Source of the DNA: Euborellia annulipes
Lineage: Eukaryota; Arthropoda; Insecta; Dermaptera; Anisolabididae
Direction: 5' to 3'
Assembly (NCBI GenBank): GCA_023213315.1
Contig: JAKCPI010015794.1
Location: 60,497-124,496, forward strand
DNA length: 64,000 nucleotides
The position numbers and the translations under genes are program-made. Shown here piece after piece: positions 10,871 to 22,099 of this stretch (position 1 is its first letter; every line of letters starts with the position of its first letter). The notes under the pieces were generated by a model. That model searched no databases and was not told the origin of the DNA. It saw only the letters and a list, made by a program, of their open reading frames with translations.

Positions 10871-12379
10871 TTTTGGGAAAATAAATTCAAGGTAAATATA
10901 AATTTAAACTTTTATTAAATAGAATGAAAAATAATAAAAATATTTTCATTAATCAATACGAATTATTTTTTCTTCTAAAGAAAATATAAATTTTTTACTA
11001 TAATTTGACGTTTTCATGGGTAGGGGAGAGCAGGGTACTTTGTCACAATTTTCACTTGTGATTTTTTATGCTCTCCTCTATTTGAAATTTTTTTCAGGTA
11101 AAGTCTTCAAAATTATGTAGCTTACTATATTTTTTGGGACATTCATACAGTTCAACAATTAATCTATTATTATTATATTAATTTCAAAGGAAATGAGAAT
11201 TATATTTGTATTAAATATTATTGTTCCAAAATCAATTGTATTATTAATTTATTTTATTATTTATTTAAAATAAATGTTATTAAGAATTCATATTTAAATA
11301 ATAACGACCATATAATTACACACAATTATTAATGATTAATATTTAATCATTATTCTGAATTTAATGTGCCGAGGTTAAATAATCTCCCCCTCTCTAACTA
11401 ATATATTAGCTAATTATCTCAATATTCCATATATAGGCCTATATGTGTGTGAAAAAAATTTAATTGAGCCTCCGAGCTTATAATATTCTAATTGACATAA
11501 TCACTAATTTTGTAATATTTTTCACAGCTGACGTTTTTGGTTATTATTTCGATTGTGGTTCGTTTAAAAAACAGCTGACGTTTTTTCCTCTCACTATGAA
11601 ATCGACATATGTACAAAGAAATTCAGGTGAAAATTATAAACGTTGCTCTATTTGAATATTATTATTAGTTTTTAGTCATATCGATTGTTTCGAAGAATGG
11701 AATGAGAAGGTTTTGTTATCTTTTAGATCTTCTTTTGAATAATAAATTTTTCATTTACGGTCGAATTTTTTTTTCTTGTTCTATTCTTGTAATTTATTTG
11801 GAGAATTTTTTATTAAGGTTTGTTATTTTCTTTACTATTTTGTTGGTTTTTGTTGTCAAGCGGCTTTAATAAAATTTTAGTTCATTTGTTAAAAGAAAAA
11901 GAAAATTAACGAAAAATATAATATACTAGTCTTAAACAATAATAAAAACAAATTCAAAATGTCAGTTTTTTTTTTTTTTTATCCCACTGCGAGCTAGAAA
12001 TTTATAAAATTTGATGAAAAACATTTCTAATATTAGGGTTTATGAATCACAAGCAATTAGGTGCTTTAGGATTAATTAAATAAATCTCTAATCCACTTTA
12101 TGGCCACTTCACCTATCTACTTTTAAAGCACCTAGTAAATTGTATAAATGAAGAAAAAAGAAACGGCAAATAAGTGAAATTTATTGAAGTCCAGATAGGA
12201 CACCTTACAAATTGAGAAAAAGAAGTTTAAATTAAACCAGCTAAAAATTAAAAACACAGCCACAGATAAATTGAGTGCCGCGTTTTTGTACAAACCAAAA
12301 ATCCTTCTAATTCGGCCAGATTTTCTTAAAATATTCCTTCACAAAAAGAAAAATGCTTGTTATCAGGCTCATATAACTT
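10871..12379. other. AT-rich intergenic DNA
   Basis: No gene is seen. At about 11023-11079, GGGGAGAGCA and TGCTCTCCTC form a short inverted pair around a TTGTCACAATTTTCACTTGTG segment, perhaps a small element end. The 12160-12380 part is non-repetitive. Confidence 0.4.
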
Positions 12380-13045
12380 AAAGGGCCGAGGCTCCACTGA
12401 TAGCGATGCCGTTTTAGATAAATTCTCCTCAGGACTAACGTGAATCTAAATAAAGACTCGCTTTCATTCCCTCTAAAGTTGCGTTCGTCTAGTTTTATTG
12501 CCGACGGTAATTATTATTGGGGGATGGTTGTAACCACCGCCGCTCGAGGGGTTCGTTAATTTCCAGGGGACGGGAGAAGTTGGGGCAGCCTTTTTTTTAT
12601 TTTTTTACTCTTTCCCTCGCGGGCATCGATTTTGTTGCACCGCCTCCTCCCAAATGCTTCTTGCACCCATTATGATTATTACAAAACTCTTATTCAGTTT
12701 AAAGCACTTTGTTGAGTAGAATGGTCCATTATTCTATATATTCTTATGTACAAAAAAAAATAATTTCTCTTTTCTAATATTCTCTAATTATAAATTCTTA
12801 AGCTTTGCACGGATAACTTTACCAAATTCGAATATAAAATAAAAAAAGTAAAAAAAAATCGGAGGCCATTGCCTTTCCGTAGCAACGAAAATAGTCAATT
12901 ATGATTGGTTCTTGCCTTCCGCCCGATGCTACTAGAGCGGGGAGACTTAACTAAATCTGATTGGTCAGGAGATGACACAATCTCTGGTCAAGAGTGGGGA
13001 GAGTCTGCCTCGTTGTACCGCCTTAACCAGCCTAGAGGCTAATGG
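12380..13045. other. GC-rich unique islands, candidate regulatory DNA
   Basis: Two non-repetitive islands (12380-12680 and 12860-13045) are clearly richer in G and C than their flanks. The second contains TGATTGGTTC and TGATTGGTCA (CCAAT boxes in reverse) about 55 bp apart. No reading frame of note crosses them. Cis-regulatory function is a guess from composition. Confidence 0.3.
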
Positions 13046-13762
13046 AAAAGAAATTGTGACGAACTTTTTATGATAAATTTTACATATTTTTTCAATATCA
13101 GAAATTTTAGCGTATCTAATTAAAATGTCTACTTGTTTATTCTAAAACCTAATTAAAATACAAACTTATACTTGTTTTTTTTTTTAAGAATATAAAAAAA
13201 TAAAGAAAGTATAAAATATTAATTAATTTTAATGTTTTTTTTTTAAATATTAAAATTATTTTAATAAAAGACAAAATATTAATGAGGAAGAAAATAAAAA
13301 AACTTTAGAAAACTTATTCTAAATCAAAAAACTAGGCCTATACTAAAAAATTATAATAATTATGAAAAATAAAAAAAAAATTAATTTACATAGATAATTT
13401 AAATTTAATTAGTTTTTGAGTTTATATAATTAAAAACTTTATTAGAAGATGAAAGAGGAAAGTCTATTTAAATTTTCTTGGAAAAGATAATACATACTTT
13501 CCTCTAGTGTTTTCATTTACCTTTTCAGTCACTTCTACTATTGTAAGGGGAGGGAATTGTAAGCATACCAATTTTGACTCAAAATAGATGAGCATAAATT
13601 AAAGGTGTTTAATATAATTAATTCTAAAACTTGAATATGAAATTTTTTATCCTTTCACCGTAGGCCTACTACCTGGTATATGTGTTCAAAATTATTTGTT
13701 GGTGTCCTAAGGACGAAAATTAAAATTCTTTGAGTTTGTATGGTATTTTATTATTGATTTTG
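13046..13762. other. AT-rich intergenic DNA
   Basis: Nothing supported as a gene. Two TAGGCCTA octamers lie at 13333 and 13661. Confidence 0.5.
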
Positions 13763-14391
13763 CTTTCTCTTACATATATATAGATAGAGAGGATCGGATT
13801 CATGTTAAAAATTGGATGTCGAGATTTTGATGGATATACAGGCTTTGAGGTCCCCTGAATAAAAAAAAAGTGGTTTTCGCAACATGATCTGTGTGTCTGT
13901 CTGTGTTCAATTTAAAGCACGAAGGAATTGAGCTAGGAGGTTGAAATTTTATATTTAAGTTAGGCATCTCCCAGAGCCGTGGAAATAAGCTTTTGAACAA
14001 AATCGGCCAAAAAAAGTACTTGTACTTTACTGATAAACTTTTTCAGTTTTTTTAGATTTTCTCAAAATTCGCTCTAACGATTTTAATTAAAATTCATAAA
14101 TCAATTATTTTTTAGATGCTCTTTAAAATGAATATTCTCATTTTGCTCTTGAAATCTTATAAAGACTACTTTACTCTGGTATTTCATAGGAAAGATAGTT
14201 GCCATGATTACAAAATATATATATTTTTCTCTTTATAAATTTTATATCTTGAATTCGATTGTACCGTACTGTCGGAAACTAAATATATGTCGACACAAAA
14301 AATCTGGAGTGACAAGTACAGAACACAACTTTCGATTACCGAAGGTAAGAGGAATTTGTGTGCTGTGCGACCAGTCACACCATATTTTTTT
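13763..14391 (+). mobile_element. HP-A repeat, copy 3
   Basis: Complete by end-to-end comparison with copy 1: CTTTCTCTTACATATATA start, the shared GTCGAGATTTTGATGGAT segment, a short GTCTGTCTGTG at the microsatellite site, and a partly mismatched terminal palindrome (about 14300-14391). The arms have drifted, so this is an older or less constrained copy. Confidence 0.7.
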
Positions 14392-15341
14392 CTTTTCTAT
14401 CAAATTCTCAATTTAATCTATTTTTGAAATTAAGCATAAATTTCAAATGGTATCCATATTGAAATTAGATATTTTGATTAAATTCTCGATTTACTATTCG
14501 TATATTACTTCGATTAATAATAATTTCCTGATAGAAAATGGATTGTTATTGATATATATTCCAACTTTATTGAACTCTATTGCCTACATACCGAAATAGG
14601 TGTATATTTAACAATGACAATCTATTTCCATTAGAGCTGCTTGTTTTGCCAACAAGGCTATCATATTATACAAAATGTTGCCATTATGACGGGTTTTCAT
14701 TTATTCATAAAATCTCGTTAACCTTATCGAAATTCAACAATGCATTACGATGAAAAATTATTATTTTTTTTTTTTACTCCGAAGATAAATGTTATGTTAT
14801 TTATTTTGTGACCTTCTCTCCGGAGATTTGATCTATTGCTGTTATAAGCATTTCTTTGTAGTATTAAATTGATTTTTGGAGACAAATTGGCTTTGTTTAA
14901 CGAATATAAAAAAAAATAGAATGAGATTTTTTATTGGATGAAATATTTTTAAAAGGTTATAGCAACGTGTATATAAAATAAACATTGTATCATGAATTTT
15001 TTTATCTTCTTCTTAAGGAAAGACACAACATTATACATTATTACTGTGTGACCTATTTGATTTTTTTTTTTTTTTTTTGAAAATCAATAAACAAATATTT
15101 CATTATAACATATCAGAAAAATTAAAATTTCAAACATTTCAAACTTTGTAGAAGTTTATTTTAACATGATTGGTTTTTGAAATGGAATTTGAACGAGTTA
15201 TTAGTTTACATTTCATTTTTTTTTTTATCTCTATTCACTCACTAAAAATATCATCAATAATTTTTTTATTGAATAAATATTTTTGACATTTGATATTTGC
15301 GTATATATATATATATACAGTAAGATAAAATATGAATTTCT
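14392..15341. other. AT-rich intergenic DNA
   Basis: No gene or bounded repeat was recognised; long T runs occur at 14762 and 15061. Confidence 0.5.
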
Positions 15342-15629
15342 AAAAATCTGGTGTGACTGGCGCACAGTACACAATTTTCGATTACCGAAGGTAGCACAGC
15401 ACACAACTTTCTCTTACCTTCGGTAATCGAAAATTGTGTACTGTGCGCCAGTCACACCAGATTTTTTGTGTCGACATGTATTTAGTTCCCGACGGTACGG
15501 TACATTTGATTTTCAAGATGTAAAATTTATATGTGAAAATATTTATATTTTGTTACCATGGCAACCATTTCTCCTATCTTTTTTATGGATTACAAGAATA
15601 AAGTGGTTTTCAGAAGATTTCAATGACCT
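15342..15629 (-). mobile_element. HP-A repeat, copy 4, truncated, with perfect palindrome
   Basis: Only the palindrome end and the adjacent 160 bp (to AGATTTCAATGACC) survive; the rest is cut off where a SINE begins. Arms 15342-15393 and 15415-15466 are perfect 52-bp complements around a 21-base loop, whose bases GCACAGCACACAACTTTCTC come from a second version of the arm. The perfect match points to recent arm homogenisation. Confidence 0.75.
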
Positions 15630-15873
15630 ACCTCATATACCAAAACGTCGCGGGTTCGGACCCCAGGCAGTCCGATGATTTTATTTAAGCCATTTGGATA
15701 CCAGATGGCTTAAATAGAAATGCCTCAACCCACAATAGATAATATATATTACAACGGTTATCGTCTAAAGTCTTAAATGGCCTAAGTTGCCGAAAAGACT
15801 GTGTGAATGTGTGTGTGAGTGTGAGTGTGAATGAGAAAAAAGTGTGAATATTCAAAAAAAAAAAAAAAAAAAA
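15630..15873 (+). mobile_element. tRNA-derived SINE with B box and poly-A tail
   Basis: GCGGGTTCGGACCCC (15651-15665) is an excellent polymerase III B box. It is followed by CAGGCAGTCCGATG, an ATTTAAGCCATTTGG/CCAGATGGCTTAAAT inverted pair, the tail motif TAAGTTGCCGAAAAGACTGT, a GT-rich stretch and about 20 A residues. The A-box half is missing and the element abuts HP-A copy 4 directly. The copy at 52.2 kb has the missing head. Confidence 0.75.
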
Positions 15874-16659
15874 TTGAGGTTTAATTTTTTTTTTTTTTAA
15901 TAGCTACTTGATCTTTAATTCTCTTTTTCTGGTCAAGTGTTCAATTATTTAATTTACTACAAGGTTGTTTAAGTTGTCACAATAAAAAATTAACTCTCCC
16001 TAGTAAAAAAAGAGTCTTATGTTTATATTAATTTTATTATTTACTCAATAATATGTAGAATCGATATTTTTTGTTAAATCGTGGTATCCTTTTAAAAGGG
16101 TTGCTATAATTTTCCGCCTTTATTGTATGACTAAGAGCCCACCTCCCCCGTGCCCTCTCTCCCAACCCTCAGTCGGTAAAATGTCAAAGAGGAGTGGGGT
16201 GACTGGCCCCCTGGCCTCATGATTAAGCGCCATTTAACGCGGCCGAAGAGAGGCCCACACTACCATATAAGCCTATATGTAATATTCCGCCGTCAATGCT
16301 ATTATTAATCGAATGTCTGACACTTTATGGATGGCCATGCAATTTATAGTACTCACTGCTTGTTTCACACACTTGACACATTCAAATAAATAGTAAAATA
16401 CGAAATGCAAGTGAGTGTAATCTTTTTTTTTCTGACCAATTTTAGAGCTAAATATTTTTTTTTTTAATGTTTATAAAAAGACTATTATCGAGTTATTTTC
16501 GAAATACTTTTGATAGATAGGCAAAGTGAAGAGTACTTTTTTTATAGAAAATCTACCTGGAGTGGAACTGCAAACGAGATTTAGAAATTTAGCTTTTAGA
16601 TAATTAACTCAAAAAAAAATTTAGTATTTTTATTATTAAAAAAAAAATTATAATAAAAA
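15874..16659. other. Intergenic DNA with a GC-rich island
   Basis: AT-rich apart from 16120-16340, which is GC-richer and non-repetitive. A 19-bp sequence at 16301-16319 (ATTATTAATCGAATGTCTG) recurs at 17363-17381, on the other side of two inverted-repeat elements. Confidence 0.4.
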
Positions 16660-16898
16660 CCCGAGTAAAAATGATTAAAAATGATCGAGGGATCCACATG
16701 CCAGCAGCTAGACTGGACAGTGAATCTTTAGGGACATACAGGGATCCACACGCCCGCTCCAGGGATGCAGTAGATCGAAATAAGTGACCAGAAGAAATGT
16801 GTGTCCCTGGTATGGGCGTGTGGATCCCTGTGTGCCCCTCAAGGTTCACAATGCAGACTAGCTGCGGGTGTGATCATTTTTAATCATTTTTACTCGGG
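16660..16898. mobile_element. Inverted-repeat element with about 105-bp arms
   Basis: The two ends are identical over the first 27 bases (starting CCCGAGTAAAAATGATTAAA), and homology continues inward with gaps for about 105 bp per arm. Almost the whole 239-bp element is a hairpin. Both arms contain GGGATCCACACGCCC. No coding remains and no clear target duplication is seen, so the superfamily is unassigned. Confidence 0.7.
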
Positions 16899-16920
16899 AA
16901 ACTGATATTTATAAGTAGGC

Positions 16921-17349
16921 TTGTAGTAGATAAACAGGTCTATTCTCTAAAAACAGACGTTAAAATTTAAAATAAACAAATGGAAACACCCATTTGTGTT
17001 GTAAAAACAATCAGTGTTAAAAAAATGCTATTCTCTAAAAAAAGTTTTAACAGCGACGTTAACATGTTGATTTTATTTCAAAGCTATCAAAATCATAACC
17101 TTACTTTTTAGGTTAAGGACGCCATTTTTATTTTAAACACGACGTTAAAATATTAAAGGCACATGGCATTAATTTTTAACACTATTTACTAATTGTTAAC
17201 GCTTTGGCTTTAAAGTTTTTGTTTATAGAATAGCTTTTTTAGACAAGGAAGTGATTTTGAATAGCATTTTTTAACGCTGATTTTTTTTACATTTTAACAC
17301 CTATTTGTTTATTTTAAATTTTAACTTCTGTTTTTAGAGAATAGACCTG
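16921..17349 (+). mobile_element. MITE family M2, copy 1
   Basis: The termini share CAGGTCTATTCTCTAAAAAC and about 45 bp of near-identity (left from 16935, right ending 17349). The left end extends outward as TTGTAGTAGATAAA. A second copy at 27.98-28.4 kb is inverted relative to this one and has the same extension at the equivalent end. The body contains AAGGACGCCATTTTTATTTT, shared by both copies. No coding capacity or target duplication is visible. Confidence 0.75.
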
Positions 17350-18315
17350 AAAAGGTGTCAAAATTATTAATCGAATGTCTGGAACTTTGTTTCACATCGA
17401 GAGAAGGCAGGCAACACTCTCCCGGATGATGCACATTCGCCATCCGTGAAAGAGCTATCTGATTGAGAAGATAATGGTGGAAGAGGAAAACCGAGGAACC
17501 TATTCTCTATATCTCCTGCATAAATACTCTAAAAGAAAACGATCTAACTAATAGAGGCCTGCCTATAACATTCTTTAACATTCATAATAAAATAGATTTT
17601 TTGTTTTATTCCGTATTATTTAATTAATTAACCTACTCTCTTTTTAATTTTCTTAAAACCGCATTTTTTGACATAAAAAAAAATAAAAAACAAGGTTTTC
17701 ATTTTTGGCTTTTCTCTTGTGGAGATTAGCTAGTCGGCACCATTAAAGTAATATCATCAAAGAAAAGAGGCCAAAAAACGTCTTAAAAGAGTGGAAAAGG
17801 TAAAGGGAAAAAATAAACCCTTATAGAGAAAACTTAAAAAATAATATATATAAAGAGAAAGAGATGGCGAGTTTGGGGAGAAGATTATTAAAAAAAAAAA
17901 TAAAATAAAATAAAAAGCTTTTTTTATATAACCGTATTTTGATCTAACAAAATACTTACAAATCCTATCAAGATGCTCTAAGCTCCATCCATCAATGGAA
18001 CGTAAATTTCTCATAGATTTTATATTATTTATTTTTTTTTTTTATCTCATTGAGAAAAATCAGAGATATAAAAATAAAAAAAAGGCATTAATATGCAAAA
18101 AAAAAGGGTCAAGTAAAAAAATTAATAAATTTATGAAAAATATTGTTTTTATACATCAACGCTATAAATAGGCAAATACTTTGATCTTTTTTGTTAAGAT
18201 TTAAGATTTAGTTAAATTTATTAAATTAAACAAAAAATTTTCGATTTCATATTGTGGAAACATATCGTCGATGTATTGTATCAAGTCCACTTTAAAATAT
18301 CAAGCGTTTTTAATC
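17350..18315. other. AT-rich intergenic DNA
   Basis: 17350-17540 is moderately GC-rich and unique. The rest is A/T homopolymers with no supported gene. Confidence 0.45.
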
Positions 18316-18604
18316 TTAACCCATATCTTCCCGACAATAGAAATTTTGAAAAAATATTTTATTTTGTCATCAATTCCACTTAAAAGTAATTCAAATAAGA
18401 TGATAAATATTAAAAATTAGCAGTATGTGTTGTCATTTTGACATAACATAACGTTGCGCTCACGCAACGTTGGGAGTTTCCTGGTAAAAAATATTTTTTT
18501 TTTTTATTTTAATCATCTACTTTTCTTTGCTCAAAATGTTAAATATTCATGATTGTATGAAAAAACTGAACAAGATTGATTCTATTACTCATGAAATTAA
18601 AAAA

Positions 18605-18770
18605 AAAAAATGTGAATGAAGGTGAAACTGATATTTTTTGCATATGTAGATCATCTGGATTTTGCAAATTTTGCATCTCGTCTGAGCATTTTCTTCATCG
18701 CGGATTATAATATGGAGAGTTCTGTTCTCTCTTAATGTTCTTATTGAAATTACAAATGTCAGGTTATTTT
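18605..18770 (-). pseudogene. piggyBac transposase C-terminal cysteine-rich fragment
   Basis: One minus-strand frame reads TRCKICKIQMIYICKKYQFH followed by LHS. The CxxC, single C and HLH spacing matches the zinc-binding cysteine-rich domain that ends piggyBac transposases. Compared with family members, some ligands seem lost (YQ where a cysteine is expected). No start codon or catalytic domain precedes it, consistent with an internal deletion between about 18790 and 19050. Confidence 0.65.
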
Positions 18771-19052
18771 AGTTTGAGCATAGTTTATTCAAAACTCTAC
18801 TATATCCTCCACAATTTCGTCTAAGAAATGTTCAAACAATTGTAAGCGTGTTAAATTCCCAAATTTATTTTTTATTTCTTACTACTTTACAGTTTTTAGG
18901 AGTATACCTGTTAGTTGGGACACACTTCGGCCCCTTTGTTATAGGATACATTTTTTTCTAGTGTGGTTCATCAGAAATTAGTAGTTTCAGGTATATCTGT
19001 TTTGTCGTCTATACTGGCATAAATTTTATATGTAGCACTATATGTACTGTAA

Positions 19053-19238
19053 TTATTCACCCCCGTCATTGATAATCATAAGTCCATCTTCTATTTCTTC
19101 TTCATCAGTTAGTTTATCTACTTTAGGAGTTAGCATGACTACATCAATGGCTTCTTCTCCCTCTAATTCCTCAAAAATAGCTATAATTTTCTCAGGTGTT
19201 AGTATTTTCTTTTTGTAGAAAGACATTTCTATGTTCAA
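19053..19238 (-). pseudogene. piggyBac transposase N-terminal fragment
   Basis: The 61-codon frame contains DVVMLTPKVDKLTDEEEIED, which follows the acidic N-terminal pattern of piggyBac-type transposases (a DVV-LPP-VD-LTDEE-like motif). It lies next to the TTAA-bounded right end, where the start of a transposase should be. It stops long before any catalytic aspartate. It is a relic, not a working gene. Confidence 0.7.
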
Positions 19239-19893
19239 TAATTGAAAAATAGGACAAATAATAAAACAATAATAATAATAAAATAAAATACGAAAGTCAT
19301 AGAAGGATATTATAATACGATGTTACTACTAAAAACCGAGCCGGGGAACTCCCAACGTTGCGTCAGCGCAACGGATAAATGTATCATTCGCTACTGTGTC
19401 ATAGGTCTAATATATTTAAGAAAAAAAATATATGTGTATTCCTCATCTATAACATTCTGGAATATGTACATAAAAGTTGAATTAAATATATTTTAGTACT
19501 TGAAAAAAATTATTGGAAAATATTGATAAAAACAGGTGTTCAGTAATTAATTTTTTTTCACGGAGTGTTGCACTTATTTTGAAATGTAAATACATAGAAA
19601 GAAAGCTTATGAATGCCTTTTAATAAATGAATGATGACTTTTGCATAAAAACTTCATTTTGACTGCATTTTATGAAGTTAAACTTGGTGTTGCGTATACG
19701 CAACGCCGGGAAGAAATGGGTTAATTTAATAATTGGAAAATGGGAATGATAATTAAAAACTGAGAAAAATATTTATTTAGTATTTGAATCATTTTAAATT
19801 ATTTTAAAAATTATATTTTATCAATTTAAAAATTAAAATCTCAATTATTTTTTTATAATTCGTCATATATATTAACTTTCAACTTTCCTATTT

Positions 19894-19968
19894 TGTCGTC
19901 ATGGCTTGTGACGTCATAACTTGTAGCGTCACGGCCTTTGACGTAACGGCTTGTAACGGGACATGCTG
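19894..19968. repeat. Five-unit 15-bp tandem repeat with CRE-like core
   Basis: Five consecutive 15-base units (19894, 19909, 19924, 19939, 19954) vary around TGACGTCACGGCTTG. One unit holds the exact palindrome TGACGTCA, the CREB/ATF consensus. The period is exact even though individual bases have drifted. Confidence 0.8.
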
Positions 19969-20213
19969 ATAGAGAAACGAAAAAATTTGTGTCGATCAAA
20001 ATAAAGTTTCACTTTAAAAATTGAGTTTAAACTCTTGTTTTTTCAAATTTTTTATATAAAATACATCGAATTCCAAAATTTTGGTGCAGAAATTCAAAAT
20101 TGCTGGAAGGCCGACAATTCAATATTTATTAATTGTTCCACAATGGACCATGCATATGCTGGGGTGGTTGCCTACCCTGCAGGCAACCAAAAAGAACTAA
20201 TTTACAAGTTTGT

Positions 20214-20438
20214 ATATTCAAGGGTGGCCTGAAAAGTTTCCCAAATAACCAAAATACAAGAGATTTTTTTTATCAAATTTATTTTTATTTTTCTAAATAG
20301 TTTCCTTGTAAATCTACACACTTTCTCCCAGCGATGCTTTCATCTCTTTAACTCGTCGAAATACTACTCGGCGTCTTTCTCTTCAAAATAATTATTTACG
20401 AGGGGGTGATAAATTTCTCAAACCACCCTCGTGTAATC
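20214..20438 (-). mobile_element. mariner-like remnant (about 220 bp)
   Basis: Inverted termini read CAAGGGTGGCCTGAAAAGTTT on the left and CGAGGGTGGTTTGAGAAATTT from the right, the classic mariner end pattern. The minus strand next to the left end (about 20280-20345) reads in one frame like a mariner transposase C terminus: GRKCVDLQGNYLEK. The central 1 kb is gone. The flanks are TA-rich, as mariner requires, though the exact duplication is unclear. Confidence 0.65.
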
Positions 20439-20729
20439 TATTTTTGATAGTGAATCACTAAAAACTAATCTTTTGCCCTCTTTCTCCCTTAATTCAAGCA
20501 GTATGACTTTACAATATTTACACAAAAGTCTTTATTATATATACTATAGATGAAAATATCTCAAACGAATTATGATTATATTCCAACTCATCACAGGCTT
20601 AAGGGGAAAATTTTTTTTTTTTATGAAAAAATAAATAATAAACCTATTGGAAAAATTTTATATCATGCATTCCAAAAAAAAAGTTTCCTCTTTGAAAAAA
20701 AAAAAATAATAAATAAAAGATGTATAGTA

Positions 20730-21010
20730 TTTTTTGTTGGCATTCAATTTGTCGAGGTAGTAGAAAGGAGGAGGCAAGTGTTGGCTGATGGTGGTAGTGG
20801 GAGGATGCATTGCATGTGACTTATCGCGCGTGAGGCCGTTTCCCCCTCCCCTCTCACTTTCTCTCCCCTCCCATGCTATGCTATACACATAATAACCCGC
20901 TGTAATAGCGGTGGGACGCGCGCAGCCATCGATCCGTCGCCACGCAACCCTTAAGGCAACGGGGCAGCAGCCAGCCAGCCCTAGCCTAGCTATAGCTAGT
21001 TCATATACCT
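20730..21010. other. GC-rich unique island
   Basis: Non-repetitive and CpG-containing (GGGACGCGCGCAGCCATCG near 20912), with pyrimidine tracts and GCATTGCATG (20804). There is no recognisable coding domain; frames across it are low-complexity readings. Candidate promoter, enhancer or untranslated exon. Confidence 0.3.
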
Positions 21011-21344
21011 ACCAGGTTGGCTAACCTACCTATAATAATAACCTTTCATAATATTCGATATATATATTTCCCCATAAAGATGGCTTTCTAAGTCAAGCAG
21101 TATTCAAATTGTTTTCCTCGGAATTCTTCATAAGAGTTCCATGAATTGTTGTTTATATAACTTTAAACTAATATTATTTCACTGCTTAAGAAATCAAATA
21201 AATAAAATTTATATATTATTATTGTTTTGTTAACGAGAAAGGGTTCGATTTAAAATATTTTGCTTCTCATGAGGAAATTCTATTGAGGGAGTTTGAAAAA
21301 CCATTTTTTTTTTTAAATAAAATTTTATGGAATATAGGAATTTT

Positions 21345-22099
21345 TACTTTCTCTTACCTCTTTGGATTCAAAAATTCGATGTGGAGATTTTGATGGATAT
21401 ACACGTTTTGAGGTCCCCTGATCCAAAAAAGTGGTTTTAGCGACATGGCCTGTCTGTCTGTCTATGTTCTATTTTAAGCATGAAGGACTTGAGCTACGAA
21501 GTTGGAATTTTATATTTAAGTTAGACACCCCCCCTGAGGCGTGAAAATAAGCTTTTAATCAAAATCGGCCAAAAAGTACTAATACTTTACTGATGTAGTT
21601 TTTCAGTTTTTTTCGATTTTCTCAAAATTCGCTCAAATGATTTTGATTAAAATTCAAAAATCAATTATTTTTTAGATGCTCTTTAAAATGTATATTCTCA
21701 TTTTGCCAATTTTTTTTTTTAACTTAATTAAATGGCCGTCGGAAAAACCATTTGGTCAATGGCAAAGTAAGTGTGTTTCAGATATAGGAACCCAAGAGAA
21801 AAAAAACAATTTTTTTAATCGGGACATAAATCTCACTTCTTATTCTCCGAGATCCTTATGCACTGTTACAAATTGTAAATGTGACCAGTGACTCTGATCT
21901 CGGTAAACATTTTGCCAATGAAATCTTCTAAAGACCACTTTATTAATATTTTCCCATACTTATAAATTGTACATCTTGAATTCAAATGTACCGTACTCTC
22001 GGAACCTCATTATATCTCGACACAAAAAATCTGGTGTGTCAAGCACAGTACACAACTTTCTCTTGCCGAAGGGTGCGACCACCACACCAGATTTTTTTT
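21345..22099 (+). mobile_element. HP-A repeat, copy 5, interrupted
   Basis: Starts TACTTTCTCTTACC, has a short GTCTGTCTGTCT run, and ends at a shortened palindrome (about 22020-22099). It is split by a 198-bp retroposed insert at 21710. Removing that insert restores family sequence (TTTTGCCAATGAAATCTT). Confidence 0.75.
21710..21907 (-). mobile_element. Unknown retroposed sequence with poly-A and 11-bp duplication
   Basis: Flanked by the perfect direct repeat CATTTTGCCAA (21699-21709 and 21908-21918), one copy of which belongs to the host HP-A. Read on the minus strand, the insert ends in AATTAAGTT plus a run of about 10 A, so it was copied from RNA. Its 5' part (GAGATCAGAGTCACTGGTCA) matches no SINE head or small RNA that I recognise. 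A new SINE or a processed transcript fragment is possible. Confidence 0.75.

Larger units (their letters stand above)
18320..19720 (-). mobile_element. Internally deleted piggyBac element
   Basis: TTAA sits on both sides (18316-18319 and 19721-19724), the hallmark target duplication of piggyBac. The terminal repeats are CCCATATCTTCCCGAC and, from the right, CCCATTTCTTCCCGGC. Subterminal palindromes of the form GTTGCG-4 bases-CGCAAC occur three times (18450-18471, 19356-19373, about 19688-19703). Inside are scraps of both ends of a piggyBac transposase on the minus strand, with the middle missing. At 1.4 kb it is about half the usual length. It cannot encode an active enzyme but may still be mobilisable. 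Confidence 0.88.
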
